Source: an uncultured Prevotella sp. (GTDB lineage Bacteria > Bacteroidota > Bacteroidia > Bacteroidales > Bacteroidaceae). From it: a stretch of 64,000 bases of DNA. Where the stretch lies: assembly GCA_900316015.1 (NCBI GenBank), contig ONBG01000008.1, forward strand, positions 1 through 64,000. Reading direction: 5' to 3'. Both the position numbers and the translations under genes were made by a program. Below the pieces are notes generated by a model that did not search any database, was not told where the DNA came from, and saw nothing but the letters and a program-made list of their open reading frames with translations. Shown here one piece after another: positions 1-8,702 of this stretch (position 1 is its first letter; every line of letters starts with the position of its first letter).

Positions 1-174
1 TATGCCATAAAGCGGTGGAATTTTACATTAGTGGTGGATAATCTTTGGAACCAAAAACAATATATAAACTCTTTCTCCACAGAATTGCAAGAAAACACTT
101 ATATATAGGATTCGCCCAAGAAGTGTTTTGCTGAAAGTGAGATACAGAATATTATGAATTATATTTACTCTATT

Positions 175-1011
175 ATGAAAAAGGTAGTAATGCTTATTCT
201 GGTATGCACGATATGCAATTGTGCATATGCTCAGTTGCCTCCGGCACCACAAACATTAGAACAAAAAAAGTGTATTGATACAACCGAGGTGGAGTGCGTG
301 TATTCATTTAAATTTCGGTTTAATCGAAATACCGCGTATTCAGAGGACATACGTAAAGTACAGATCGGTAGAAAATATGTCAAAGACTTTAGCTATATTG
401 TGTTCTACTATGATTCACTCGCAACTGAACGAATGAAGAAAGGGCTTCAGAGCCAAAACATTCCAAGCGCGACTTATCCATGCGAGATTACTACTGACAT
501 CAATACACGTAGCGTTTCAGAAAAGTATAGACTCATGTTAAATGCTGGCGTTTTGTGCTACTCAACTATTACAAAGCCATATGATTGGCAGTTTGTTGAT
601 GATGACACCATGACTATTGCATCTCATAACTGTAACAAAGCAAAACTTTTCTTCGCTGGAAGAAATTATACTGCGTGGTACACGACAGAGGTGACGGTAC
701 CGTTCGGACCGTACAAATTTTATGGTCTTCCAGGCTTGATAATGAGAATGGAGGATGAGAACGGACTTTTCGTTTGGGATTTAAACAAGGTTGAATATGT
801 TCAGAAACCCATTTATACCTACGCGTATGAAAATGAACAGAATTGTTCTGCGACTAAGGCTAAACAAATCATACGCAAAATGATGACATCCCCGATATCT
901 TTTCTGCAATCCGTAGGAACTAAAATGATGGTGAGAAGAAGCGATGGAAGCTTTGGCGCACCATCTCACAACAGCCAACAGCAAGCATACGAACCCTTAG
1001 AGTTAGAGTAA
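175..1011 (+). CDS. GLPGLI family secreted protein
   Basis: A 278-residue exported protein of the GLPGLI family, whose function is unknown. The naming motif is visible as FYGLPGLIM near residue 183, in the usual setting of a beta-strand-rich domain. I chose the ATG at 175 over an in-frame ATG at 154 because it opens directly onto a Sec signal peptide (MKKVVMLILVCTICNCAYAQ) with cleavage after AYA. GLPGLI proteins are frequently found beside peptide-export genes in Bacteroidetes, which fits the C39 peptidase remnant at about 2120. The gene is AT-rich compared with DNA after 2.6 kb. The next gene begins 58 bp downstream on the same strand. Family call is firm; role unknown. Confidence 0.85.
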   Translation: MKKVVMLILVCTICNCAYAQLPPAPQTLEQKKCIDTTEVECVYSFKFRFNRNTAYSEDIRKVQIGRKYVKDFSYIVFYYDSLATERMKKGLQSQNIPSATYPCEITTDINTRSVSEKYRLMLNAGVLCYSTITKPYDWQFVDDDTMTIASHNCNKAKLFFAGRNYTAWYTTEVTVPFGPYKFYGLPGLIMRMEDENGLFVWDLNKVEYVQKPIYTYAYENEQNCSATKAKQIIRKMMTSPISFLQSVGTKMMVRRSDGSFGAPSHNSQQQAYEPLELE

Positions 1012-1069
1012 TATGAGAAATGCGTTGCTGCTCTCAAAATAACATTCAATAATAATATAAACAATCATT

Positions 1070-2119
1070 ATGAGAATCCGTATCATCATTTTCCTGTGTA
1101 TCTTCTTTTCGACTTACACATGGATGCAAGCAACCAACAAATATACATATCAACAGATATCTTGGACGCCACTCAGCTGTGACACATTGTTGAATATCAA
1201 GAATATTCAAGATATGAAAATTGTAGACAACAACAAGTTGTATATAACCTATGATTATCCTGGCAGCTTTGGAGATCAACTTCTGACATGTTTTGCCATT
1301 AATTGGAGAAATAATGGCTTGTCATTTAAAAAGGAGTTTTTCAAACGCAAAAACGGAACACACGTATTCAGCGTACCCGTCGTCTTCTGGGATCTTAAAG
1401 GAAATATGTTTGCTTACGAGCGCAATAATCCCTATTTGTATGCAGTGAGTGGCGACACGCTAAAACGAAATGGTCAATCTCTCATCTCGTCAAAATCTAT
1501 ATGTCCATACCGCCTTGTCGTTGAGGCAAAATACCCCTTTGTAGACACCCTTGGGCAGTATAACTTTGTTGGCAGGCAAGAAAAGAACGGTTTTCAAGCT
1601 ATTCTTCGATCAACACTGTCGGCTGATGGTGCTGAGAAAATAGAGGAAGTTAGTAAAATCATTTTCGATTCGAGGTATCCATCATGGCTTGCCAACTATG
1701 GATCGTTAGCCTATAATCCCAAAATGAACGTGGCTGTTTATGCTTATCAATTGTTTCCAGCCATCCAATTCTATAACCTTACAGATGGTTCGTCTTTTAA
1801 ATTTAGAAAAGGGCGAAATACTTTCAATCCAATGACTCTAAAAGAAGGTGATGTTTGGGAGTCTAATCCCATTCATTTTAAGGCAATCACTGCCAATGAC
1901 AAGTATATATATTGCCTATATTGGGGCATGACCGAACAGCAAGCCAAAAATAGCCAAAGGCGGCATTCTTTTGCTGGACAAATAGTTGTATTGCGCTGGG
2001 ATGGCTCTGTTTATAAGATCCTAACAACTCGCCGTAAAATAACATCCATTGCTGTAAGTGAAAGTGGAAACTATATAATAGGTTACAATGAGGGGAAGTT
2101 CTTCTTTTCTACAATATAG
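1070..2119 (+). CDS. Secreted TolB-like (BF3164-type) beta-propeller protein
   Basis: A 349-residue exported protein with a hydrophobic signal peptide (residues 1 to about 21). The rest consists of repeated beta-strand blocks ending in a pattern of aromatic and glycine residues, for example VLRWDGSVYKIL followed by ITSIAVSESGNYIIGY near the C-terminus. This resembles the six-bladed TolB-like BF3164 group common in Bacteroidales. No lipobox is clear. Function is unknown; in other genomes such propellers sit in peptide natural-product loci with GLPGLI proteins and C39 peptidase transporters. Here a GLPGLI gene lies immediately upstream and a C39 remnant immediately downstream. The fold call is moderate. 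Confidence 0.6.
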   Translation: MRIRIIIFLCIFFSTYTWMQATNKYTYQQISWTPLSCDTLLNIKNIQDMKIVDNNKLYITYDYPGSFGDQLLTCFAINWRNNGLSFKKEFFKRKNGTHVFSVPVVFWDLKGNMFAYERNNPYLYAVSGDTLKRNGQSLISSKSICPYRLVVEAKYPFVDTLGQYNFVGRQEKNGFQAILRSTLSADGAEKIEEVSKIIFDSRYPSWLANYGSLAYNPKMNVAVYAYQLFPAIQFYNLTDGSSFKFRKGRNTFNPMTLKEGDVWESNPIHFKAITANDKYIYCLYWGMTEQQAKNSQRRHSFAGQIVVLRWDGSVYKILTTRRKITSIAVSESGNYIIGYNEGKFFFSTI

Positions 2120-2440
2120 ATTGTGTCAAGATTTCCAAATAGCACACAGTATGACAGTATAGACTGCGGTCCTGCTTGCCTTATAATGATTTCATAGTTA
2201 TGGAATAAATGGTGTAGTCACTCTATTTGTCTGAAAGGGATGGTATTCAGTAACTTAACTGGCACACGCCATTCTAAATACTGCGCATTCAATCCTTTGG
2301 GTCCTTATTGGTTCCTCAGTGTGATGCTGATATGCGATTTTCTTAGCCCTCCCACTTTCCGTTGTCTGAGTCATCAGTCCTATTATATACAGCACTTAGC
2401 CTATGGCTTTGTCTTGTTATACCGAGTCTGTCAAAGAGCT
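2120..2440 (+). pseudogene. Remnant of a C39 peptidase domain (peptide-exporting ABC transporter)
   Basis: Read in frame from about 2120, the DNA encodes RFPNSTQYDSIDCGPACLIM and then hits a stop at 2195. The pattern Q-x-D-x-x-D-C-G-P-A-C-L is the start of the C39 bacteriocin-processing peptidase, including the catalytic Cys of DCGP. Weak similarity may continue in the same frame past the stop (LWNKWCSHSICLKG). No ATP-binding or membrane domain follows. This is therefore a truncated remnant of a peptidase-containing ABC transporter, likely once part of a locus with the two genes upstream. Confidence 0.6.
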
Positions 2441-2476
2441 TAAATGAAAGAGCAATTATTGAAAATTACAAAAGAT

Positions 2477-2507
2477 TTTGCCAAGTCGGCAGAATTTAGT
2501 ACCTTTG
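2477..2507 (+). promoter_or_regulatory. Bacteroidetes-type promoter of the MFS gene
   Basis: TTTG at 2477-2480, 19 bp spacer, TACCTTTG at 2500-2507. This fits the Bacteroidetes primary sigma consensus (TTTG, 19-21 bp, TAnnTTTG). It gives a leader of about 110 nt before the ATG at 2623. Confidence 0.75.
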
Positions 2508-2622
2508 CAGCGCAACCTGTCAAGGCGAGATAACATGTAGTGTATTCCGAGAGGACGTTACGCGTAAGTCTAGTTATGAACTCTTACAGGTGCTTTATTA
2601 TCAGTTCATAACAATAAAAATC

Positions 2623-3801
2623 ATGAGTGTAGTAAACAAGAAGTTGACAGACACCATTCTGTCTATGTCGCTCCTGACCGTTATGGCAGGGGCCGCCATC
2701 GCACCGGCCTTGGGCGTTATCAAGGCTCACTTTACAGAAGCTCCGGAACTGCTCGTCCAGTTTATCGTTAGCATTCCGGCACTGTTCATCATCATCACCA
2801 ACCTCTTTTTCCTCGACATCAGCCGACATTATGGCACCCGGGCAATAGCTCTCTTCGGGCTTGTGCTCTATGTAGCTGCAGGAGCAGGATGCTTCCTTGT
2901 CGGCAATATCTATGCGCTCCTTGTCCTGCGGGCACTGCTCGGCGTGAGCGTGGGTCTCATCATGCCGCTGTCTACTGGTCTCTTAGCTTACTACTATCCT
3001 CCCGAGCAACAGGCGCATCTCATGGGACTCTCAGCTGCCATGAACCAAATGGGCGGTGTCGTGGCCACACTGTTAGCGGGACTGCTATCGTCGATAGGTT
3101 GGCGATGGGCCTTCCTCGTATATCTTCTGGGATTGTTCGCTGTGGTCATGGTAGCTGTCTATTTGCCTGATGATCACCTTGGCTCTGCCAACAAGCGTGG
3201 CATTCCTTTCCAGCCACGGCAGCTGTTGAAGTTCCACCCGTCAGTCAACGGCATGCTCCTGCTGATGATGATCTTCTTCATCTATCCCACTAACTTCGCC
3301 ATTACAGCAGAGAAGCAGGCTGGTCTGGGGCTGACCGCCACCACACTCATCATGGTGGGGCTGGACCTTGTGGCATTCTTCGTCGGCATGGTGTTCGGCC
3401 AACTGATGAACATCTTCCGCGAGCAGATGAAATACCTGGCTCCAATGTTCTTCCTTGTTGGTTATTTGTTCTTCGCTGTTGCCCATTCTCTCCTGCCCTT
3501 GCTGATTGGGGCTGTGTTTACGGGCATTGCCAACGGCGTTGGCGTGCCTTATCTCAATACAATAGCATCGATTAAAGGCGGCCGTAACTCTGCCACAACC
3601 GTCATGCCGCTGCTCTCCGCCGCGTTGTATATGGGGCAGTTTCTCTCTCCCATTATCGTCACGCCGCTGTCACGATGGCTTTTCGACGAGCAGGATGTGG
3701 CGGGCAGCTACAAGATAGGTATCATGCTCTGTCTCATCTTCCTCATTCAGGTCTATACCACCCGCCACTATCAAAGCTTGCCGCCAAAGGAAAACGAATA
3801 G
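2623..3801 (+). CDS. MFS transporter, DHA1-like
   Basis: A 392-residue integral membrane protein with about 12 predicted membrane segments, the size and layout of the major facilitator superfamily (drug:proton antiporter-like). The loop between segments 2 and 3 carries a degenerate family motif (FFLDISRHYGTRAIAL), and segments 4-5 are Gly/Ala-rich (GVSVGLIMPLSTGLLAYY; AAMNQMGGVVATLLAGLL). The ATG at 2623 is preferred over an in-frame GTG at 2590 because it starts just before the first membrane segment. It has its own promoter at 2477-2507. It converges on the reverse-strand redox cluster that ends at 3820. Substrate unknown; a drug or metabolite exporter is most likely. Confidence 0.85.
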   Translation: MSVVNKKLTDTILSMSLLTVMAGAAIAPALGVIKAHFTEAPELLVQFIVSIPALFIIITNLFFLDISRHYGTRAIALFGLVLYVAAGAGCFLVGNIYALLVLRALLGVSVGLIMPLSTGLLAYYYPPEQQAHLMGLSAAMNQMGGVVATLLAGLLSSIGWRWAFLVYLLGLFAVVMVAVYLPDDHLGSANKRGIPFQPRQLLKFHPSVNGMLLLMMIFFIYPTNFAITAEKQAGLGLTATTLIMVGLDLVAFFVGMVFGQLMNIFREQMKYLAPMFFLVGYLFFAVAHSLLPLLIGAVFTGIANGVGVPYLNTIASIKGGRNSATTVMPLLSAALYMGQFLSPIIVTPLSRWLFDEQDVAGSYKIGIMLCLIFLIQVYTTRHYQSLPPKENE

Positions 3802-3819
3802 CAGCAATAACCGTATTCC

Positions 3820-4404
3820 CTATTTCTTCCACGCTCCGACAACCTCTCCAATATACATGGAGTGGATGCCGGCGGGGAAGTTGCTGTAGAGCTTGCGCGG
3901 CACGTCGTTGCGGAAAGCTGAGGGACTAAGTTGCTGACCGTACATAATCTCGCACTCATAGACAGCGGTAGCCTCGGTGAAGTAAGGTGCGCCGTGCTTG
4001 GTGTAGGCCACATGTAGGCCGAGAGCTTTCGCCTTGTCGCCGTCGCGTCCACTATGGTGTCCCATATAGCCCGCCACTTTCATGTCGTCGAAGGTCATCA
4101 CAGTGAAATAACGGGCGCGCTCCATGAACTCATGGGTGTAGCGCTTCTGTGCCACATAGACGGTTATGATGGGCTTGCCCCACAACGTGCCGGCATCGCC
4201 CCAACCGATGGTCATGGCGTTGTAGCCATTACCTGTGGAGTCAGCGGCAGCGAGAATGGGAGCGTCGGCAAAGAAAGTGAAGGGATTGTCTGTGAAGTCG
4301 TTGGCTATATCTATCTCCTTGAATCCGTGTTCTGTTTGTGCCCATATCTTTTGGCCACAAAGGAGGAGTAGCAGGATGACGGCAAGAATATTGAAATGCT
4401 TCAT
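3820..4404 (-). CDS. Exported flavin reductase-like protein
   Basis: A 194-residue protein. A signal peptide (MKHFNILAVILLLLLCGQ to IWAQ) is followed by a flavin reductase-like FMN-binding split-barrel domain. Visible features are NPFTFFADAPILAAA, the conserved NAMTIGWG stretch and WGKPIITVYV, then RYTHEFMERARYFTV and the C-terminal IGEVVGAWKK typical of flavin-reductase-like proteins. Family members bind FMN; most are cytoplasmic, so the signal peptide is notable. It is the last gene of the reverse-strand cluster that includes an exported nitroreductase and a membrane FMN/iron-sulfur protein, so electrons may reach it outside the cytoplasm (inference). A decayed copy of its 5' end lies at 8728-8825. 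Confidence 0.8.
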   Translation of the reverse strand: MKHFNILAVILLLLLCGQKIWAQTEHGFKEIDIANDFTDNPFTFFADAPILAAADSTGNGYNAMTIGWGDAGTLWGKPIITVYVAQKRYTHEFMERARYFTVMTFDDMKVAGYMGHHSGRDGDKAKALGLHVAYTKHGAPYFTEATAVYECEIMYGQQLSPSAFRNDVPRKLYSNFPAGIHSMYIGEVVGAWKK

Positions 4405-4436
4405 AATGATGATACGTTATTAAAAAGTTGTATTGT

Positions 4437-5366
4437 TTATTTGCGATTGTGTTTGTCGAGGAACAGCAATTCGGTCTCCAGCATCTCCATCATGGGCATG
4501 GAGGCTCCGGCATCATGTGCTTCCTCAATAGGACGTGTATAGAGATAGTTGATCTCCATAGGTCGATGGAAGTCATAGTCGAGTTTCATGCTCGGGGAGT
4601 AGGGCTTCATCTTCCGCGTCATGTTGAGCATGGTCTCGGCATAGTCATCGCCAATACCTTCCACGCCCACAGCCTGAGCCGCATGAATGATCTCCAGCAT
4701 CTGTCGGCAGAGCAGCCTCTCGATATCAGCGTCAGCCATCAGCTTGTCAGTCTGTGCGTTGAGCACCACACTCATCCCATTGAACGTCATATTCCACACG
4801 GCTTTCTTCCATCTTGCCTCACGATAATCCACACTATCAGCCTTGATGCCGGCTGCAACAAAATCGGCCACCACGGCCTCAACACGTTCTTTATCCGGGC
4901 AGGAGTAGTTGCCGAGGCTGATGCGCCCTAAACCTTGGTGGTTGACGCGTCCTGGTTCTGTCTTGGCCGAGCAGATATAAGCCAGTCCGGCCGCCAGCCT
5001 CACTTGTGGCAGCATCTTCTGCACGTCCTCCTCCACACCGATACCATTCTGGATGAGCACTACGAGGGTATCGGGCTTGAGCAAGGGCGGCAACAGTTGA
5101 GGCAACAAATGGTTGTTGACCGACTTGAGCGACACCAGAACGACATCGCATGCCGGCATGTCGGCGGCACGATGGTAAGCGTTGACAGCATCAATATGGA
5201 ACGAGCCTTCGCACGAGTCCACCTGCAAGCCATGCTCCACGACATAGTCGTAGTCGCTGTGGAAGAGAAAATGTACTTCTTCACCGGCTTTGGCAAGCTT
5301 ACCGCCATAGTAACCTCCTATGGCTCCGGTGCCAATGACACCATAACATAGTTTCTTCTGATTCAT
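4437..5366 (-). CDS. Ketopantoate reductase family protein (PanE-like)
   Basis: A 309-residue soluble oxidoreductase of the 2-dehydropantoate 2-reductase family. The N-terminus carries the Rossmann dinucleotide motif GVIGTGAIGGYYGG (residues about 9-22). The typical VLVSLKSVNNH and LIQNGIGVEE segments follow, and the second domain contains WKKAVWNMTFNGMSVVLNA with the family's catalytic-type Lys and Asn. The family reduces ketopantoate with NADPH in coenzyme A synthesis, but paralogues act on other 2-keto compounds. Its position between an AraC regulator and an exported flavoprotein suggests a paralogue with another substrate. No signal peptide. Same-strand neighbours are 29-33 bp away. Confidence 0.8.
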   Translation of the reverse strand: MNQKKLCYGVIGTGAIGGYYGGKLAKAGEEVHFLFHSDYDYVVEHGLQVDSCEGSFHIDAVNAYHRAADMPACDVVLVSLKSVNNHLLPQLLPPLLKPDTLVVLIQNGIGVEEDVQKMLPQVRLAAGLAYICSAKTEPGRVNHQGLGRISLGNYSCPDKERVEAVVADFVAAGIKADSVDYREARWKKAVWNMTFNGMSVVLNAQTDKLMADADIERLLCRQMLEIIHAAQAVGVEGIGDDYAETMLNMTRKMKPYSPSMKLDYDFHRPMEINYLYTRPIEEAHDAGASMPMMEMLETELLFLDKHNRK

Positions 5367-5394
5367 AAGCTAATAATTATATCGTGAGACGATG

Positions 5395-6249
5395 TCATCC
5401 CACGTTGAGTTGTGAGGGCGGAATGCCATATTGTTTTTTAAACGCTGTGGAGAAATGACTGAGGTTTTTGAAACCTGCCTTCATATAGACATCATTTGCC
5501 TTCGCACCTTCCTCCATCAGTCTTCGCGCCTCCTGTAGTCGTCGCCGGGTGAGCCACCGCTGTGGAGAAAGATGAAAGATGCTGTCAAAGTCATGTTTGA
5601 ATCCCGTCAGCGAGCGGCCCGTGAAATGAGCAAACTGCTCTACGGTGAGATCACTGCGGAAGTTTTCCTCCATGAAGTCGTGAAGATCTATCTTGTAAGG
5701 AGCGGCAAAATCAAAGAGAACAGGAATGAGACTGGGACTGAGTTGCAAAAGCACAAAGACAGCTTCACGCAGCTTGCTGGCCAACAGTTCCTTTGACGGA
5801 TACTGGTCCGCGCTGAAATACGACATCAAAGAGTGGAAGAAACCTTCCAGGAAAGGATGGCGAGGAAGCATGAAGACATTCTTGTGGGCTGTTCGCCGCC
5901 CCGTTTCCGAAGGAACAGCGATATGGCTGTCTTCCTTCACACGCTTCAGAAAATCCATGTTGAGATGCAGAAAGATACCATTGAAAGGCTCACCTCCTGC
6001 CGGTCTCTTCTCCTTGTCCACCCGATGGTTGCGGCGCAGGAAGCATGTGTCGCCTTTCTTCAGACGCACGATGCCTTCCGGTGTCTGAACGTCCATCTCG
6101 CCGGAGAGAAGATGAAAGAGCGTGTGTTCCTGCACCATCTTCTCGCAGAGCTTGTCCCGTCCTACATGACAGAGGAAGAACGTGTCCATGTAACTGGTTA
6201 CGCTGATGTCATCTTTAAGCTCCATATTCTCAAACAGATTGATTATCAT
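5395..6249 (-). CDS. AraC-family transcriptional regulator
   Basis: A 284-residue regulator. An N-terminal cupin-like sensing domain (about residues 15-130, with LFHLLSGEMDVQTPEGIVRL) is followed by a C-terminal double helix-turn-helix (about 190-284). The HTH part shows LTVEQFAHFTGRSLTGFKHDF and the hallmark MKAGFKNLSHFSTAFKKQYG. It probably controls the surrounding redox genes. A TATCTTTG box at 6252-6259 ends only two bases before the ATG at 6249. Either the message is leaderless, or the true start is the in-frame ATG at 6225 (MELKDDISV), which would give 276 residues and would still leave the cupin intact. Confidence 0.88.
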   Translation of the reverse strand: MIINLFENMELKDDISVTSYMDTFFLCHVGRDKLCEKMVQEHTLFHLLSGEMDVQTPEGIVRLKKGDTCFLRRNHRVDKEKRPAGGEPFNGIFLHLNMDFLKRVKEDSHIAVPSETGRRTAHKNVFMLPRHPFLEGFFHSLMSYFSADQYPSKELLASKLREAVFVLLQLSPSLIPVLFDFAAPYKIDLHDFMEENFRSDLTVEQFAHFTGRSLTGFKHDFDSIFHLSPQRWLTRRRLQEARRLMEEGAKANDVYMKAGFKNLSHFSTAFKKQYGIPPSQLNVG

Positions 6250-6251
6250 TG

Positions 6252-6259
6252 CAAAGATA
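6252..6259 (-). promoter_or_regulatory. -7 promoter box abutting the AraC start codon
   Basis: TATCTTTG on the minus strand, a perfect TAnnTTTG match, but without a clear TTTG 19-21 bp upstream. Transcription starting a few bases downstream would begin at or inside the annotated 5' end of the AraC gene, so it bears on the start choice. Confidence 0.45.
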
Positions 6260-6304
6260 ATGAAAGTTTCGGAGCCGTAATGACAGCCCCGAAACTTTAT
6301 TTCC

Positions 6305-6814
6305 TTAATACGCCATCTTTTCCCTTGCTGCCTTCACCAGTCCGTAGAGCCAGGCCTGATGTCCATCGATCATCGTGTTGGTGCCGGCCATGGCTGCGGC
6401 TGGTTTACCTATTTGGCTCTCTTGTGTAAGAATACGCAGGCGGTTGCCGGGCAGTTCCTCCAAGAGCCATGCGTGAATGACATCAAGACGATGGTCGGCG
6501 TCGCCCTCTGCCCATCCGTGCCAACTGATCCGTGCCAAACCATTCTTGGGCTCTTCAAACTCTACCACTTCTGCGTCGATAGGGAAACCGAAGGTCTTGA
6601 AGAAGAAGGGGGCGTGAGCATAAAGCGCGTCCTTGCCCGGCTCTTTATAGTGAGCGTCGGAAGAGTTGCCATAATACTTTTCCCATACAGTGGCATGGGT
6701 AAGATAAGGCCATACGTCAGCTGCCGTCAGATCCTTGACGATCACTTCATTGCTGGCAAAGTTGTCTGTGGTGCCGGGGAGATACTCCTTGGGCCAATTG
6801 ATTTCGTTCAACAT
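6305..6814 (-). CDS. SRPBCC (START-like) domain protein
   Basis: A 169-residue soluble protein with the helix-grip layout of the SRPBCC / polyketide cyclase superfamily. It has an early VWPYLTHATVWEKYYG segment, a central FPIDAEVVEFEEPKNGLARISWHGW strand pair, and a C-terminal long helix (HQAWLYGLVKAAREKMAY). These domains bind small hydrophobic ligands; no substrate can be assigned. There is no signal peptide. A TAACTTTG box on the minus strand (6860-6867) lies 46 bp upstream of the ATG and may start a transcript covering this gene and the AraC gene, 55 bp downstream. Function unknown. Confidence 0.7.
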   Translation of the reverse strand: MLNEINWPKEYLPGTTDNFASNEVIVKDLTAADVWPYLTHATVWEKYYGNSSDAHYKEPGKDALYAHAPFFFKTFGFPIDAEVVEFEEPKNGLARISWHGWAEGDADHRLDVIHAWLLEELPGNRLRILTQESQIGKPAAAMAGTNTMIDGHQAWLYGLVKAAREKMAY

Positions 6815-6938
6815 AACTTGTTTCCTTTCTATTTAATAACTTTTCTTGTTTCGATGGTGCAAAGTTACGAAGGAAAGGCGGTCATGCAGTTATGCGAAAC
6901 GTCAAAGAGCACTTTGCTCAAACGACAAAATGCAGAAA

Positions 6939-7577
6939 CTATTGCATGGAAGTAACCTTGTTGTAAGTGACGTTGCGCTCGTCCCACTTGTCTTTTGGCT
7001 TAACCTGACTGGCCGGGTAGCCAATGACGATCGTGTTGAACGGCACGAGGTTTCCCGGAAGTCCGAGCACCTCTGCCACAGCTTTACACCGGTCGGGAGA
7101 GGGATAAGTGCCCGTCCATACAGCTCCCAAGCCCATGGCGTGGGCGGCAAGGAGAATGTTCTCGCTTGCGGCAGAGACATCCTGAATCCAGAAGTCCTTG
7201 CCACCGCCCTGCAACGTCTTGGTCATATCGCCACAGACAACGATGGCAAGCGGTGCTTTCTTGGCAAAGCCTGCGTTGGGATTGGCCTTGGCAAGACTAT
7301 CAAGCAACCCGCGGTCGGTGACCACAACAAAGTGCCAAGGTCGCTTGTCGGCAGCCGACGGCGCAGCCATACCTGCCTGAAGGAGGGTCACGATTTTGTC
7401 TTTCTCTACGACCTTGTCCCGATAGCTTCTCACAGAAGCACGGGTCATAATGTTTTCAATAGTTGAATTGTTTTGCATATCTTTGGTGTTTTTAGAATCA
7501 CCTTTCGTATATGCCCGGGCGCATACGATGACGAGGGTCACTGCAAGGATGAGACTTAAGAGTGTCTGTTTCTGCAT
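6939..7577 (-). CDS. Exported nitroreductase family protein
   Basis: A 212-residue FMN-dependent nitroreductase preceded by an export signal (residues 1 to about 22, ending ARA). The mature part shows the family pattern: TIENIMTRASVRSYRDK, the active-site region AAPSAADKRPWHFVVV, FWIQDVSAASENILLAA, and GAVWTGTYPSPDRCKAV. The last ends in the glycine/proline-rich loop that precedes the final VPFNTIVIGYPASQVK strand. Nitroreductases normally use cytoplasmic NAD(P)H, so export implies another electron source. The adjacent upstream gene (7618-8688) encodes a membrane FMN and iron-sulfur electron carrier, a plausible donor (inference). A fragment of a second nitroreductase gene lies at 9465-9538. 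Confidence 0.85.
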   Translation of the reverse strand: MQKQTLLSLILAVTLVIVCARAYTKGDSKNTKDMQNNSTIENIMTRASVRSYRDKVVEKDKIVTLLQAGMAAPSAADKRPWHFVVVTDRGLLDSLAKANPNAGFAKKAPLAIVVCGDMTKTLQGGGKDFWIQDVSAASENILLAAHAMGLGAVWTGTYPSPDRCKAVAEVLGLPGNLVPFNTIVIGYPASQVKPKDKWDERNVTYNKVTSMQ

Positions 7578-7617
7578 AATGAAATAATGTTATGATATCA
7601 CGTAAGTATATTCGAAT

Positions 7618-8688
7618 TTAATCCTTAATCTTGAATAGGGTACCTGTGGGACATACAAATCTGCAGTACGGACGCGGTACAAATACCGAGAGGAGAACGA
7701 AGAGAATAGCCAGGACAATGACCAACGCTGGAGCACTCTGCCAGATGAAGGCTGCGAAGAGTTCATAGTCCATCCACTCCATCCACAGTCCGGCGAGCAT
7801 CATCACCATGAGTCCGGCGAAGAGAAGTTCACGAAAGCGGGTGAGACGCTTTGCCAGCGTCTGCGACATTCTCCACTTCTTGTGATTGATCTTACTGGCT
7901 AGTTCTTGTAGTGATCCAAACGGACATATATTGGTGCAGTAATACTGGCGTTTTCCGAAAAATGGATAGATAAAGGCTGTAATGAGCATGATGATAGGGA
8001 TGAGCGATATCCAGATATTGGTACCATTAGCCATATAGCCGATGAATAGTGTCCAGTCAAGGAAGGTACCGCAGAGCAAACCAAGCACCACGACATTGAG
8101 TGACAGCTGTAATAGGCGGTAGTGCCTGTTCTTGTAGAAAAGTGGTACGATGGCAGCCATGAGTACAACAATGAGCCCGAGGGCATATTTCCAGGTCATG
8201 TCCATCTTCTCCCATAACGATGGCTGTTGGGCTTTCTTGGCGGCATACTGCAGTCCTGCACGGACATTCTGGATGATGGCGCGCGAGGAGAAAGTGGCAC
8301 CGCTAACGCCGTCAACTTTCATGACCAGTGCCTGGTCAACGGTCTTGTCATCCCACTTGCTGAGGAGGGACTTGGCGCGATTGAAGAAATCGGGCGTCTC
8401 GGAGTTGGGCAATGCCTTAATACCGGTTACAACATTGTCCTTGACAAATATTTCAAGCGGCACTGGACCGCCATATCCCTGGATATCCTTACCCAGCGTG
8501 ATAGTATTGATGACGATGGTACCGTCCTGCAGAGTCCTCGTGTCAGCTCTTTTATGAGTATCTGCATTTTCCTCTGTGGTTCTGCTCTGCAAGGAGTGGC
8601 CAAGGATTTTGCCGTCCTTCTGTATGGCTCCAACCATCATGATGAGGATGCAGGTGATAAGAAGTATGATCTGCTGTAGTTTCTTCAT
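7618..8688 (-). CDS. Membrane FMN-binding / NosR-like iron-sulfur electron-transfer protein
   Basis: A 356-residue membrane protein. An N-terminal anchor (about 5-22) leads into an extracytoplasmic FMN-binding domain with the flavinylation motif D-G-V-S-G-A-T at residues 126-132. Thr132 is the expected site of covalent FMN attachment by ApbE. Four or five membrane segments follow, with two CxxxCP motifs (CTNICP near 250; CRFVCP at 342-347) on the polyferredoxin-like part, as in NosR and related proteins. By family knowledge it would move electrons across the membrane to extracytoplasmic flavins. The next two exported proteins of the cluster (nitroreductase, flavin reductase-like) are candidate acceptors. 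No apbE gene is in this window. Confidence 0.85.
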   Translation of the reverse strand: MKKLQQIILLITCILIMMVGAIQKDGKILGHSLQSRTTEENADTHKRADTRTLQDGTIVINTITLGKDIQGYGGPVPLEIFVKDNVVTGIKALPNSETPDFFNRAKSLLSKWDDKTVDQALVMKVDGVSGATFSSRAIIQNVRAGLQYAAKKAQQPSLWEKMDMTWKYALGLIVVLMAAIVPLFYKNRHYRLLQLSLNVVVLGLLCGTFLDWTLFIGYMANGTNIWISLIPIIMLITAFIYPFFGKRQYYCTNICPFGSLQELASKINHKKWRMSQTLAKRLTRFRELLFAGLMVMMLAGLWMEWMDYELFAAFIWQSAPALVIVLAILFVLLSVFVPRPYCRFVCPTGTLFKIKD

Positions 8689-8702
8689 GAAAATTTGTTT
8701 TG

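Noticed and set aside
1..153. Coding remnant or promoter at the left edge
   Set aside because: No frame with recognisable content; the closest promoter-like word (ATAATCTTTGG) does not fit the consensus spacing.
4428..4931. 167-codon plus-strand frame, His-rich
   Set aside because: Antisense to the PanE-like gene, which has clear Rossmann motifs; a shadow frame.
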